Source: Streptomyces collinus Tu 365 (GTDB lineage: Bacteria; Actinomycetota; Actinomycetes; Streptomycetales; Streptomycetaceae). From it: 64,000 bases of DNA. Below, in pieces: positions 42,271 to 50,693 of this stretch. Position 1 is the stretch's first letter. Every line of letters starts with the position of its first letter. The DNA is taken from positions 4,039,535 through 4,103,534 of the forward strand of contig NC_021985.1 of the NCBI RefSeq assembly GCF_000444875.1. Reading direction: 5' to 3'. The notes beneath the pieces are model-generated. The model worked only from the letters and a program-made list of their open reading frames with translations. It was not told where the DNA came from and ran no database searches. A program made the translations under genes and the position numbers.

Positions 42271-43671
42271 TCAGCGCTGGCCGAGGCTCCAGCGGGGCCC
42301 CTGCGGGCTGTCCTCGATGACCAGACCCGTCTCCTTGAGCTGGTCGCGGATGGCGTCCGCGGTGGCCCAGTCCTTGCGGCCGCGGGCCGACTCGCGCTGG
42401 TCGAGGACGAGCCGGACGAGGCTGTCGACCACACCGTGCAGGTCCTCGCCCCGGTCGGTGTCGCCGGCCCAGAGCGGGTCGAGCGGGTCGAGGCCGAGGA
42501 CGCCGAGCATGGCGCGCACCTCGGCGAGCCGGGCCACGGCGGCGTCCTTGTCGTCGGCGGCCAGCGCGCTGTTGCCCTGCCGGACGGTGGTGTGTACGAC
42601 GGCGAGGGCCTGCGGGACCCCCAGGTCGTCGTCCATCGCCTCGGCGAAGGCGGGCGGCACCTCGGCGGCGGGCTCGACGGCCCCGCCGGCCGTCTCCACC
42701 ACGCGCTGGATGAAGCCCTCGATACGGGCGAACGCGGACTCGGCCTCGCGCAGCGCGTCCTCGCTGTACTCGATCATCGAGCGGTAGTGCGGGGTGCCGA
42801 GGTAGTAGCGCAGGACGATCGGGCGCCACTGCTTGACCATCTCGGAGACCAGGACGCTGTTGCCGAGCGACTTGGACATCTTGTCGCCGGCCATGGTGAC
42901 CCAGGCGTTGTGCACCCAGTACTGCGCGAAGTCGTCGCCGTAGGCCTTGGCCTGGGCGATCTCGTTCTCGTGGTGCGGGAAGATCAGGTCGAGACCGCCA
43001 CCGTGGATGTCGAAGGCGCTGCCCAGGTACTTGTGGGCCATCGCCGAGCACTCCAGGTGCCAGCCGGGGCGGCCGGGACCCCAGGGGGTCGGCCAGGTCG
43101 GCTCGCCGGGCTTGGCGGACTTCCACATGGCGAAGTCGCGCGGGTCGCGCTTGCCGGTCTCGCCCTCGCCGGAGGGCTGGAGCAGGTTGTCCAGCTCCTG
43201 CCGGGACAGCTCCAGGTACCCCGGGAAGGACCGCACGTCGAAGTAGACGTTGCCGTCGGACTCGTAGGCGTGGCCGCGCTCGATGAGGCCCTGCATCATC
43301 TCGATCATCTCGGTGACGTGGCCGGTCGCGCGGGGCTCGTAGGTGGGCGGGAGGCAGCCGAGGGCGGAGTAGCCGTCGTTGAAGGCGCGCTCGTTCTCGT
43401 AGCCGATCGACCACCAGGGCCGGTTCTGCTCCTGGGCCTTCTTGATGATCTTGTCGTCGATGTCCGTGACGTTGCGGATGAACGTCACGTCGTAGCCGCG
43501 GTGGGCGAACCAGCGGCGCATGATGTCGAAGTTGAGGCCCGAGCGGATGTGCCCGATGTGCGGGGCCGCCTGCACGGTGGCGCCACAGAGGTAGATCGAG
43601 ACACAGCCCGGCGTGAGCGGGGTGAAGTCACGGATCTGCCGGGCGCTGGTGTCGTACAGGCGAATGGTCAC
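42271..43671 (-). CDS. cysS: Cysteinyl-tRNA synthetase, 466 aa
   Basis: Class-I aminoacyl-tRNA synthetase charging tRNA-Cys. The HIGH motif appears as PHIGHIRSGLNFD and KMSKS as AGDKMSKSLGNSV. Zinc ligands include the cysteine in YLCGATVQ, the cysteine and histidine of WHLECSAMAHKYLG, and HHENEIAQA. A DALR-type anticodon domain closes the protein. Two adjacent GTG codons (43674 and 43671) can start it; the inner one gives the usual VTIRLYDTSARQI. Neighbours rlmB and ispDF are the conserved actinobacterial context. Confidence 0.97.
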   Translation of the reverse strand: MTIRLYDTSARQIRDFTPLTPGCVSIYLCGATVQAAPHIGHIRSGLNFDIMRRWFAHRGYDVTFIRNVTDIDDKIIKKAQEQNRPWWSIGYENERAFNDGYSALGCLPPTYEPRATGHVTEMIEMMQGLIERGHAYESDGNVYFDVRSFPGYLELSRQELDNLLQPSGEGETGKRDPRDFAMWKSAKPGEPTWPTPWGPGRPGWHLECSAMAHKYLGSAFDIHGGGLDLIFPHHENEIAQAKAYGDDFAQYWVHNAWVTMAGDKMSKSLGNSVLVSEMVKQWRPIVLRYYLGTPHYRSMIEYSEDALREAESAFARIEGFIQRVVETAGGAVEPAAEVPPAFAEAMDDDLGVPQALAVVHTTVRQGNSALAADDKDAAVARLAEVRAMLGVLGLDPLDPLWAGDTDRGEDLHGVVDSLVRLVLDQRESARGRKDWATADAIRDQLKETGLVIEDSPQGPRWSLGQR

Positions 43672-43756
43672 CACTCCAGGGTAGTGGGCGCCAGGCAGTG
43701 CCTCACGCCCCTTCCCCACAATGCCCGTGTGACGAGCGCGCCGTACCGCCGGCGCC

Positions 43757-44161
43757 TCAGAGCATGCCGACCACCTTGGCCGGGGTGATGCGCACCACCA
43801 CCCGCTCGGCGTCGTTCACGGAGGCCGGGTTGAAGTCCGCGTACTTCTTGCCGGTGTACTTCTCGCTCAGTTCGTCGATGAGTTCCGCGGCGCCGTCGGT
43901 GGTCATCTCGGCGGTGCCGCGGATCTCGGCGTACTCGTAGGGCTGCTCGGGGTTCATGACGACGACCGTGACGCGCGGGTCGCGGTCCAGGTTCTTCTTC
44001 TTGCGGCGGTCGGCCGTGGTGGAGAAGAGGATGTCGTCACCGTCGCGCTTCACCCAGACCGGGGACATCTGCGGGCTCCCGTCGGGCTGGATGGTGCCGA
44101 CGACGATGAACACCTTGTCGTCCAGCAGGGACTTGACCCGGTCGGGCAGTACGGCGGGCAT
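43757..44161 (-). CDS. PPOX-class, probably F420-binding, oxidoreductase, 134 aa
   Basis: Split-beta-barrel protein of the pyridoxamine-5'-phosphate-oxidase-like superfamily, the actinobacterial F420-dependent branch. It opens MPAVLPDRVKSLLDDKVFIVVGTIQPDGSPQMSPVWVKRDGDDILFSTTADRRKKKNL; the KKKNL patch contacts the cofactor phosphate or polyglutamate. Length is normal for single-domain members. The substrate is not known. It is encoded between ispF and cysS on the same strand. Confidence 0.9.
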   Translation of the reverse strand: MPAVLPDRVKSLLDDKVFIVVGTIQPDGSPQMSPVWVKRDGDDILFSTTADRRKKKNLDRDPRVTVVVMNPEQPYEYAEIRGTAEMTTDGAAELIDELSEKYTGKKYADFNPASVNDAERVVVRITPAKVVGML

Positions 44162-44209
44162 GGGTACCTCCTCGGTCAGCGGTGACTGTGCGGGTACCCT
44201 CGCACGCCG

Positions 44210-44821
44210 TCAGCCCACCCGCACCACGAGTGCCGTGGCCACCGCCATGAGTCCCTCCTCGCGGCCGGGGAAGCCGAGACCGTCGGTCGTGGCGCCGGAG
44301 ACGGACACCGGGGCGCCGGCCGCCTCGGAGAGGATCTTCTGCGCCTCGTCCCGGCGCTTGCCGATCTTCGGCCGCGGTCCGACGACCTGGACGGCGACGT
44401 TGCCGATGGTGAAGCCGGCCTCGCGGACGATGCGGGCGGCCTCGGTCAGCAGGGTGGTGCCGGAGGCGCCGGACCACTCGGGGCGCCCGGTGCCGAAGTG
44501 CTGCCCGAGGTCGCCGAGCCCGGCGGCGGAGAAGAGCGCGTTGCACGCGGCGTGCGCGACGACGTCGGCGTCGGAGTGCCCGGCCAGGCCGGGACCCGCG
44601 TCCTCCCACTTCAGGCCGGCGCACCACAGCTCGCGGCCTTCCTCGAAGGCGTGGATGTCGGTGCCGATGCCGACCTGGGGCAGCGCGAACGGGAGGGCGG
44701 CGGCCGGGCCCCGGGCGGGCCGGTCCCCGGAAGCCGCGGGCCGGTCGCCGGAAGCCGCGGGCCGGTCGCCGGAAGCCGCGGGCGGGTTCTCCGCGGCCGG
44801 GGGCAGGTTCTCAGAAGCCAT
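44210..44821 (-). CDS. ispF: 2-C-methyl-D-erythritol 2,4-cyclodiphosphate synthase IspF with repeat-containing N-terminal extension, 203 aa
   Basis: Fifth enzyme of the MEP pathway to isopentenyl diphosphate, a homotrimeric zinc enzyme. Zinc ligands are the D and H of GIGTDIHAF and the histidine in GHSDADVVAHAACNALF. The catalytic domain begins at about residue 48; before it lies an extension with three tandem ASGDRPA heptapeptides, not part of the usual 155-160 residue enzyme. The ispF start overlaps the end of ispD by 11 bases, so the two are co-translated. Confidence 0.94.
   Translation of the reverse strand: MASENLPPAAENPPAASGDRPAASGDRPAASGDRPARGPAAALPFALPQVGIGTDIHAFEEGRELWCAGLKWEDAGPGLAGHSDADVVAHAACNALFSAAGLGDLGQHFGTGRPEWSGASGTTLLTEAARIVREAGFTIGNVAVQVVGPRPKIGKRRDEAQKILSEAAGAPVSVSGATTDGLGFPGREEGLMAVATALVVRVG
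44720..44785 (-). repeat. In-frame 21-bp tandem repeat in the ispF 5' region
   Basis: Three near-identical 21-base units built on GGAAGCCGCGGGCCGGTCGCC encode the heptapeptide ASGDRPA. The period is a multiple of three, so copy-number change would keep the reading frame. Confidence 0.8.
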
Positions 44822-45563
44822 CGTTGAGCCTCCTGCGGGCCAGGACCGCCTCGGCGAGGACCAGGTCGAGGGGGCGGGTGACCTTGAAGGCCTCCTCGTG
44901 CCCGGGGACGGTGACGACCCGCAGGCCGAGCCGCTCGACCATGCTCGCGTCGTCCGTGACGTCCTCGGTGACGGTCTCGTGGGCGCGGACCAGGGTCGCG
45001 CGGTCGAAGCCCTGGGGTGTCTGCACGGCGCGCAGCCGGGCCCGCTCGGGCGTGGCCACGACCGGCTCGGGGTCGCCGTGGACGGCCGCGGGCTCGACCT
45101 CCTTGACGGTGTCGGCGAGCGGCAGCGCGGGCACCACGGCGGGCGCGCCCTCGCGTACGGCCTCGATGACCCCGTCCACGGTGTCGACGGGGACCAGCGG
45201 GCGGGCCGCGTCGTGCACGAGGACGACCCCGTACTCGGGCGGCAGGGCGTCCAGGCCCAGCCGGACCGACTCCTGGCGGCTGTCCCCGCCGGGCACGACG
45301 AGGAAGTCGGTGCGGTCGGGCAGGGCGTGCGCGTCGAGCAGGGACTTCACCTCGGCGGCGCCGTCGGGCGGGGCCACGACGATCACCAGGGCGACGTGCC
45401 GGGAGGCGGCGAGGGCGCGGACCGCGTGGATCAGCATGGGTGTGCCGTTCAGCGTGCGCAGCGCCTTGGGGGCGCCGGGGCCCAGGCGGACGCCCCGGCC
45501 GGCGGCGGGAATCACGGCGGCGACGGGGATCTGCGCGGGTGAGGGGCGCGAATCGTCAGACAT
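44811..45563 (-). CDS. ispD: 2-C-methyl-D-erythritol 4-phosphate cytidylyltransferase IspD, 250 aa
   Basis: Third enzyme of the MEP pathway, coupling CTP to methylerythritol 4-phosphate. The CTP-binding N-terminus VAAVIPAAGRGVRLGPGAPKALRTLNG, the central GGDSRQESVRLGL, VLVHDAARPLVP, and the C-terminal TDDASMVERLGLRVVTVPGHEEAFKVTRPLDL are all in place. It is the upstream member of the ispD-ispF pair. carD lies about 310 bases upstream on the same strand; the carD-ispD-ispF order is widely conserved in actinobacteria. Confidence 0.96.
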   Translation of the reverse strand: MSDDSRPSPAQIPVAAVIPAAGRGVRLGPGAPKALRTLNGTPMLIHAVRALAASRHVALVIVVAPPDGAAEVKSLLDAHALPDRTDFLVVPGGDSRQESVRLGLDALPPEYGVVLVHDAARPLVPVDTVDGVIEAVREGAPAVVPALPLADTVKEVEPAAVHGDPEPVVATPERARLRAVQTPQGFDRATLVRAHETVTEDVTDDASMVERLGLRVVTVPGHEEAFKVTRPLDLVLAEAVLARRRLNDGF

Positions 45564-45875
45564 CGGTTCCTGTCAGGTTTGTGTGCTCGACCCAGGTGGG
45601 TATGGCCTGGAGGAGTGCCGGGCGCGACGCCTTGACCGGACCCTTCCGTGACCCTGGTCGAGCCATCTGCCCGGGCCCGGCACACCAAGTATCGGGGGGC
45701 TTCCCCCGAGATGAACGACAGGCGTCGTACCGGCCCGTCGCCCCGGCCGCACCGCGGCCGGAGTTCCGGGGACGAACATGCCGCAGCGCCCGGCGACAGG
45801 ATCAGTGTCATCGGGCACCGCGGCAGTTTCGCTGTGTTGCGCGTGCTGCGGGCGGCGGTTGCCGCCGCGGGCGCG
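45564..45875 (-). other. Spacer between carD and ispD
   Basis: About 310 bases without a gene. A short hairpin GGCGGC-GGTT-GCCGCC just past the carD stop (45851-45866) may terminate carD, and a second 7-bp stem (TCGGGGG/CCCCCGA) lies near 45692-45710. A promoter for ispDF is presumably between them, but no clear elements were found. Confidence 0.45.
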
Positions 45876-46358
45876 TCAGGAGGCGAGTACCTCGTCGAGC
45901 AGAGCCTCGGCCTTGTCCTCGTTCGTGTTCTCCGCGAGGGCCAGCTCGCTCACCAGGATCTGGCGGGCCTTGGCGAGCATGCGCTTCTCACCGGCGGAGA
46001 GTCCGCGCTCGCGCTCGCGACGCCACAGGTCACGCACGACTTCCGCGACCTTGATGACATCGCCCGAGGCGAGCTTCTCCAGGTTTGCCTTGTAACGACG
46101 GGACCAGTTCGTGGGCTCCTCGGCGTACGGAGCGCGCAGCACCTCGAAGACCCGGTCCAGCCCGTCCTGACCGACCACATCACGCACGCCGACGAACTCC
46201 GCATTGTCCGCTGGCACACGTACCGTCAGGTCACCCTGGGCGACCTTCAGCACCAAGTAGGTCTTGTCCACGCCTTTGATCTGGCGAGTTTCGATAGCCT
46301 CGATCAGCGCGGCCCCGTGATGGGGATAGACCACGGTGTCGCCAACCTTGAACGTCAT
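45876..46358 (-). CDS. carD: CarD-family RNA polymerase-binding transcription factor, 160 aa
   Basis: Essential actinobacterial regulator that binds the RNA polymerase beta subunit and stabilises open promoter complexes, especially at rRNA promoters. The Tudor-like RNAP-interaction domain is at the N-terminus (MTFKVGDTVVYPHHGAALIEAIETRQIKG, the hallmark YPHHGA), followed by the helical DNA-binding domain with W-S-R-R-Y-K-A-N and RRERERGLSAGEKRMLAKARQIL. Size is exactly that of the mycobacterial protein. Confidence 0.97.
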   Translation of the reverse strand: MTFKVGDTVVYPHHGAALIEAIETRQIKGVDKTYLVLKVAQGDLTVRVPADNAEFVGVRDVVGQDGLDRVFEVLRAPYAEEPTNWSRRYKANLEKLASGDVIKVAEVVRDLWRRERERGLSAGEKRMLAKARQILVSELALAENTNEDKAEALLDEVLAS

Positions 46359-46972
46359 GTGACAGGTACCCCTTCCGTGGCTATCCAGGGTAACACGGAT
46401 ACGGCGGGTTCTGAATGGCGTTTTCGCAGGTCAGGGCATATCTCGGGGCTTGACAACAGCGACAGGAACGTGCTGCGGAGGGCCTGCGGAACCAGGTATT
46501 CGCAGGTCGGAGGGGCTCTCCGGGCGGAGGGAAACGCGCACGCTACACGCCCCGGAGGGCGCTTCCAAGCGGATGAACATCCCGATTTGTCCGCTTCCAG
46601 ACGTGCGACTTCCGCTACTCCGTTCGGAGGCCCGGCGCCGGCGCGAGCCGTTTCCGGAATTGATCAACGCGGGCCGGACGGGTGATCGGTGATCCATTTC
46701 CGGGGCGATCACGCATTCCTTCACGAAAATGTCGCCGGCGGTCCCGGGAGCGCTCGCACGCGCGTTATGTGAATGCCGGACGTGGCCTCCGGCAAAGTGA
46801 CCGGCGGGTCACTCGCGGGCCTCGCGGTACCCCCACCCGGAGGGATGCGGGGGGCTTGGGGGAGGGTCGGGTGCGGCGGCGCCGGAACGGCTCGGTAACC
46901 TGAGGTCGCTGACAGACACTTAGGGTGGCTTTATAGAGGAGCCGCCCCTGCGTTCAAGGAGTTGCCGCCGCC
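46359..46972. other. Long divergent intergenic region between carD and the lipoprotein gene
   Basis: 614 bases with no supported gene; the frames present are low-complexity. A perfect inverted repeat AGTGACC-N4-GGTCACT at 46796-46813 may be an operator. Another A/T-rich patch TTTATAGAGG directly before 46940 is a plausible -10/ribosome-binding zone for the lipoprotein gene. The carD promoter likely lies near 46390-46440. Confidence 0.5.
46796..46813. promoter_or_regulatory. Perfect palindrome AGTGACC-N4-GGTCACT, candidate operator
   Basis: Seven-base exact arms with a 4-base spacer, 160 bases upstream of the lipoprotein gene. It has dyad symmetry typical of a dimeric repressor site, but I cannot name the regulator. 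Confidence 0.35.
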
Positions 46973-47665
46973 GTGAGCAGCAGCCTTCGACGCGGCGCCC
47001 TCGCCGCCTCCGCCATCGCCTTCTCGATCGCCTCGCTCGCCGCCTGCGGCGCCGGAAACAACTCCCAGACGCTGGAGATCAAGCCGGACAACGCGGCCAC
47101 CAGCGTCGGCGCCATCAAGGTCCAGAACGCCACGATCATCACCCAGCCCGACCCGCAGGCCACCGGCCCGGCCGTCGTCTCCGCGACGATCTTCAACGGG
47201 GGCAAGACCGACGAGACGCTCCAGTCGGTCACCGTCGCGGGTGCGAGCCAGCCGCTCAAGCTCTCCCCGGCCAAGGGCCAGAGCCTGACCGTCCCGGCCC
47301 ACGGCTCGCTGATCCTCGGCGGCAAGGGCAACGCCTCCGCCGTGCTGGCCAGCGGCCGCGAGGCGGTCCAGAACGGCAACGTGCAGAAGGTGACCTTCAC
47401 CCTCAGCTCGACCGGTGCGGTGAGCCTGAACGCCTACGTGGTCCCGGCCACCAGCTACTTCAGCGGCTGGGGCCCGAGCGAGATCCCGACCGCCTCGGCC
47501 ACCGCCTCCCCCGCGCCGGGCGCGTCCGCGTCGGGCAGCGGCAAGCCGCACAAGGGCGGCAAGGCCACCGCCTCGGCGACGGCCACCGGCACCGCCTCCG
47601 CCGGCGACGCCGCCAACAGCGGCGCCACCCCGAGCGACTCGGCGTCCCAGTCGGCCGGCAACTGA
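46973..47665 (+). CDS. Conserved actinobacterial lipoprotein (DUF461-like), 230 aa
   Basis: Signal peptide SSSLRRGALAASAIAFSIAS with lipobox LAAC; the mature protein is anchored outside the membrane. The beta-rich domain that follows (ATIITQPDPQATGPAVVSATIFNGGKTDETLQSVTV) resembles DUF461/PCuAC-type copper-chaperone folds, but the methionine/histidine copper ligands are not obvious. The C-terminal third is an Ala/Thr/Ser-rich tail with a short HKGGK basic patch. The gene sits between carD and phoP in streptomycetes. GTG start at 46973. Confidence 0.85.
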   Translation: MSSSLRRGALAASAIAFSIASLAACGAGNNSQTLEIKPDNAATSVGAIKVQNATIITQPDPQATGPAVVSATIFNGGKTDETLQSVTVAGASQPLKLSPAKGQSLTVPAHGSLILGGKGNASAVLASGREAVQNGNVQKVTFTLSSTGAVSLNAYVVPATSYFSGWGPSEIPTASATASPAPGASASGSGKPHKGGKATASATATGTASAGDAANSGATPSDSASQSAGN

Positions 47666-47678
47666 GCGAGCGCACGCA

Positions 47679-47714
47679 CGAAGGGCGGCACCCCGCACGG
47701 GGTGCCGCCCTTCG
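47679..47714. terminator. Bidirectional hairpin between the lipoprotein gene and phoP
   Basis: Perfect 17-bp arms (47679-47695 and 47698-47714) with a 2-base loop, between the convergent genes. Confidence 0.88.
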
Positions 47715-47771
47715 TCGTCCTTCGCCGGTCCCTCGCGGCCGCGCACCGGGCCGCCGCGGGGACGGTGCGGC

Positions 47772-48452
47772 CTACGGCTCGAACTTGTACCCGAGGCCCC
47801 GCACCGTCACCAGATACCGGGGCGCCCCCGGGTCCGGCTCGATCTTGGCGCGCAGCCGCTTGACGTGGACGTCCAGCGTCTTGGTGTCCCCGACGTAGTC
47901 GGCGCCCCAGACCCGGTCGATGAGCTGCATGCGGGTCAGCACACGGCCGGCGTTGCGCAGCAGCATCTCCAGCAGGTCGAACTCCTTGAGCGGGAGGTCG
48001 ACCTTCGAGCCCGAGACCGTGACCACGTGGCGGTCGACGTCCATGCGGACCGGCCCCGCCTCCAGGGCGGCCGGGGTGACCTCCTCCGGCTCGCCGCGAC
48101 GGCGCAGCACGGCCCGGATGCGGGCGACCAGCTCACGCGAGGAGAAGGGCTTGGTGACGTAGTCGTCGGCCCCTATCTCCAGGCCCACGACCTTGTCGAT
48201 CTCGCTGTCCTTGGCGGTCACCATGATCACGGGGACGTTGGAGCGGCCGCGCAGCTGCCGGCACACCTCCGTGCCGGGCAGCCCCGGCAGCATCAGGTCG
48301 AGGAGCACGAGGTCGGCGCCGTTGCGCTCGAACTCGTCGAGTCCGTCGGGGCCGGTGGCCGCGACGGCGACCTCGAAGCCCTCCTTGCGGAGCATGTACG
48401 ACAGGGCGTCGGAGAAGGACTCCTCGTCCTCGACGACGAGCACTCGGGTCAC
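47772..48452 (-). CDS. phoP: Phosphate response regulator PhoP, 226 aa
   Basis: OmpR-type response regulator and master of the phosphate-starvation response, which also controls antibiotic production in Streptomyces. The receiver domain has the phosphoacceptor D52 (DLVLLDLMLPG), MVTAKD and the KPF lysine; the winged-helix DNA-binding domain ends RRLRAKIEPDPGAPRYLVTVRGLGYKFEP. The GTG start overlaps the stop of phoR (GTGA), so the two are co-translated from the phoRP transcript. Confidence 0.97.
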   Translation of the reverse strand: MTRVLVVEDEESFSDALSYMLRKEGFEVAVAATGPDGLDEFERNGADLVLLDLMLPGLPGTEVCRQLRGRSNVPVIMVTAKDSEIDKVVGLEIGADDYVTKPFSSRELVARIRAVLRRRGEPEEVTPAALEAGPVRMDVDRHVVTVSGSKVDLPLKEFDLLEMLLRNAGRVLTRMQLIDRVWGADYVGDTKTLDVHVKRLRAKIEPDPGAPRYLVTVRGLGYKFEP

Positions 48453-49702
48453 GGAAGGACCTCCGGGGCGGGAAGCGGTTCGTACGGAGATGTGTCGGTG
48501 GGGCCGCCGTCCTCTTCGTCGAGGTCGGGGTGGTGCAGCGCGCGGTCACGGGCCACGCCCGCCTCCGGCAGCCTGAGAGTGAACGTGGAGCCCTGCCCCT
48601 CGGCGCTCCACACCGTGACCTCCCCGCCGTGCGAGGCGACCACGTGCTTGACGATGGCGAGTCCGAGGCCGGTGCCCCCGGTGGCCCGCGAGCGGGCCGG
48701 GTCGACGCGGTAGAAGCGCTCGAAGATGCGCTCCTTGTCCTTGTCGGAGATGCCGATGCCCTGGTCGGTGACGGCCAGTTCGATCATGTCGCCGCCCGGG
48801 GCGACCACCCTGCGGGCGGCGATGCCGACCCGGGTGCGGGCCGGTGAGTAGTTCACGGCGTTCTCGACCAGGTTGCCGAGGGCGGCGGCGAGCTGGCCGC
48901 GGTTGCCCCAGACGTGCAGGTCGGCGGTGCCCCCGGCGGCCATGATGATCTGCTTGGCGCCGGCCTGGTGGCGGCAGCGGTCGACGGCCTCGGCGACCAG
49001 CTCGTCCACCCGGACGGGCTCGGCGTCCTCCAGCGGGTCGTCGTTCTGCACCCGGGAGAGGTCGATCAGCTCCTGGACCAGGTTGGTCAGCCGGGTCGCC
49101 TCGATCTGCATGCGGCCCGCGAAGCGCTGCACGGCCTCGGGGTCGTCGGAGGCGTCCATCACGGCCTCGGAGAGCAGGGAGAGCGCGCCGACGGGCGTCT
49201 TCAGCTCGTGGCTGACGTTCGCCACGAAGTCGCGCCGTACGGCCTCGATCCTGCGCGCCTCGGTGAGGTCCTCGACCAGCAGCAGGACCAGCCGGGAGCC
49301 GAGCGGGGCCACCCGCGCGGAGACGGCGAGGGCCTCGCCCCGTCCGGTGCCGCGCCGGGGCAGGTCCAGCTCCACCTGGCGTATCTCGCCGTCGCGTCTG
49401 GTGTCCCGGGCCATCTGGAGCATCGGCTCGACCGAGAGCTTGCCGCCGCGGACCAGCCCGAGGGCGTAGGCGGCGGAGCTGGCCTTGACGACGGCGTCGG
49501 CCTCGTCGAGGACGACGGCCGAGGAGCGGAGCACGGACAGCACGGTGTCCACGCCGGGCGGGAGTACGGGATCGGTGTGCAAGGAAGTCCTGGTGGGTCG
49601 CTTCTGGTCGCGTTCGCTCCAGCGGAACGCCAGCATGGCGATGACACCGGTAAGCACCCCGGCGATCGCTGCCGCTGCGGCGACCGCCGCGTTCACGTCC
49701 AT
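48449..49702 (-). CDS. phoR: Phosphate sensor histidine kinase PhoR, 417 aa
   Basis: Membrane-anchored sensor kinase for PhoP. One N-terminal hydrophobic helix (AAVAAAAAIAGVLTGVIAMLAF, about residues 5-26) is followed by a cytoplasmic PAS-like region and the HisKA domain with H165 in DFVANVSHELKTPVGALSLLSEA. ATP-binding N box LGNLVENAVNYSP, G1 VTDQGIGISDKDKERIFERFYRVD and G2 GGTGLGLAIVKHVV are intact. The acidic C-terminal tail is typical of streptomycete PhoR. Divergent from phoU across a PHO box. Confidence 0.97.
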   Translation of the reverse strand: MDVNAAVAAAAAIAGVLTGVIAMLAFRWSERDQKRPTRTSLHTDPVLPPGVDTVLSVLRSSAVVLDEADAVVKASSAAYALGLVRGGKLSVEPMLQMARDTRRDGEIRQVELDLPRRGTGRGEALAVSARVAPLGSRLVLLLVEDLTEARRIEAVRRDFVANVSHELKTPVGALSLLSEAVMDASDDPEAVQRFAGRMQIEATRLTNLVQELIDLSRVQNDDPLEDAEPVRVDELVAEAVDRCRHQAGAKQIIMAAGGTADLHVWGNRGQLAAALGNLVENAVNYSPARTRVGIAARRVVAPGGDMIELAVTDQGIGISDKDKERIFERFYRVDPARSRATGGTGLGLAIVKHVVASHGGEVTVWSAEGQGSTFTLRLPEAGVARDRALHHPDLDEEDGGPTDTSPYEPLPAPEVLP

Positions 49703-49775
49703 GCCTCAAGGTTAGGCATGTCGAACGAGCTGGCCACAGCCGTCGAGGTGCGACCTCGAACACTCGTCGCCCAGA

Positions 49776-49808
49776 GTTCACCTTGGAGCCAGTACCGGTT
49801 CATTTCAG
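49776..49808. promoter_or_regulatory. PHO box (PhoP direct-repeat operator)
   Basis: Two 11-base direct repeats GTTCACCTTGG (49776-49786) and GTTCATTTCAG (49798-49808) separated by one degenerate 11-base unit, as in Streptomyces PHO boxes (consensus close to GTTCACC per unit). It lies between the divergent phoR and phoU starts and so should allow PhoP autoregulation and phoU control. Binding is inferred. Confidence 0.8.
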
Positions 49809-49882
49809 AGGGCAGAAACCGTCGCGTGCGGGACAGAACGTGGGAGCGTGGGGACCAAGCACACCTATGAGAGGGAACCCTG

Positions 49883-50572
49883 ATGCGGGACGCGTACCAC
49901 GAGGAACTGGACTCGATCGGCGACGGTCTGGTGGAGATGGCCCGGCTGGTCGGCTCCGCCATCGGGCGCGCCACGACGGCGATCCTCGACACCGACCTGA
50001 AGCTGGCCGAGAGCGTGATCGAGGCCGACCAGAAGGTCGACGAACTCCAGCACGACCTGGAGGCGCGGGCGATAGCCCTGCTCGCGCGCCAGCAGCCGGT
50101 GGCGACGGACCTCCGTATCGTCGTCACGTCGCTGCGCATGTCCGCCGACCTCGAGCGCTCCGGGGACCTCGCGCAGCACGTGGCCAAGCTGGCCCGGCTG
50201 CGTTTCCCCTCGCGCGCGGTGCCGCACGACCTGCACGCCACCATCCTGGAGATGGGCCAGCTCGCGCAGCGCCTGATGGCCAAGGCGGCCGAGGTGATCG
50301 TGACGAAGGACGTCGACCTCGCCCTCCAGCTGGAGCAGGACGACGACGACATGGACCTGCTGCACCGCACCCTCTTCCAGCACCTGATCGACGAGCGCTG
50401 GAAGCACGGCATCGAGACGGCCGTCGACGTGACCCTGCTGGGCCGCTACTACGAGCGGTACGCCGACCACGCCGTGGCGGTCGCCAAGCGTGTCGTCTAC
50501 CTCGTCACCGGCGAGCACGCGGACGACCTCCAGCAGGACATCAAGCCGGTCACCGGTCTCGAAGGAGTCTGA
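49883..50572 (+). CDS. phoU: Phosphate-signalling accessory protein PhoU, 229 aa
   Basis: All-helical protein made of two PhoU repeats that links the Pst transporter to PhoR and represses the Pho regulon when phosphate is sufficient. It starts MRDAYHEELDSIGDGLVEMARLVGSAIGRA. Metal-cluster motifs E/DxxxD appear in repeat 1 (RMSADLERSGDLAQHVAK) and repeat 2 (GRYYERYADHAVAVAKRV). Transcribed divergently from phoRP, the normal arrangement in Streptomyces. Confidence 0.97.
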   Translation: MRDAYHEELDSIGDGLVEMARLVGSAIGRATTAILDTDLKLAESVIEADQKVDELQHDLEARAIALLARQQPVATDLRIVVTSLRMSADLERSGDLAQHVAKLARLRFPSRAVPHDLHATILEMGQLAQRLMAKAAEVIVTKDVDLALQLEQDDDDMDLLHRTLFQHLIDERWKHGIETAVDVTLLGRYYERYADHAVAVAKRVVYLVTGEHADDLQQDIKPVTGLEGV

Positions 50573-50693
50573 GGCCGGGGGGCTCGAAGGCCGCCGGGCG
50601 GGCGCGCGGGCGCCTCTGTGCGCCGTTGATGCGCCCAGGGAAACGGGCATGCAATGGGCGAGGGCACCAGGCCCCCGTGTCGAGGAGGGACCC

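Noticed and set aside
46450..46480. TTGACA hexamer as a -35 promoter element
   Set aside because: No matching -10 sequence at 16-19 bases; an isolated hexamer is weak evidence.
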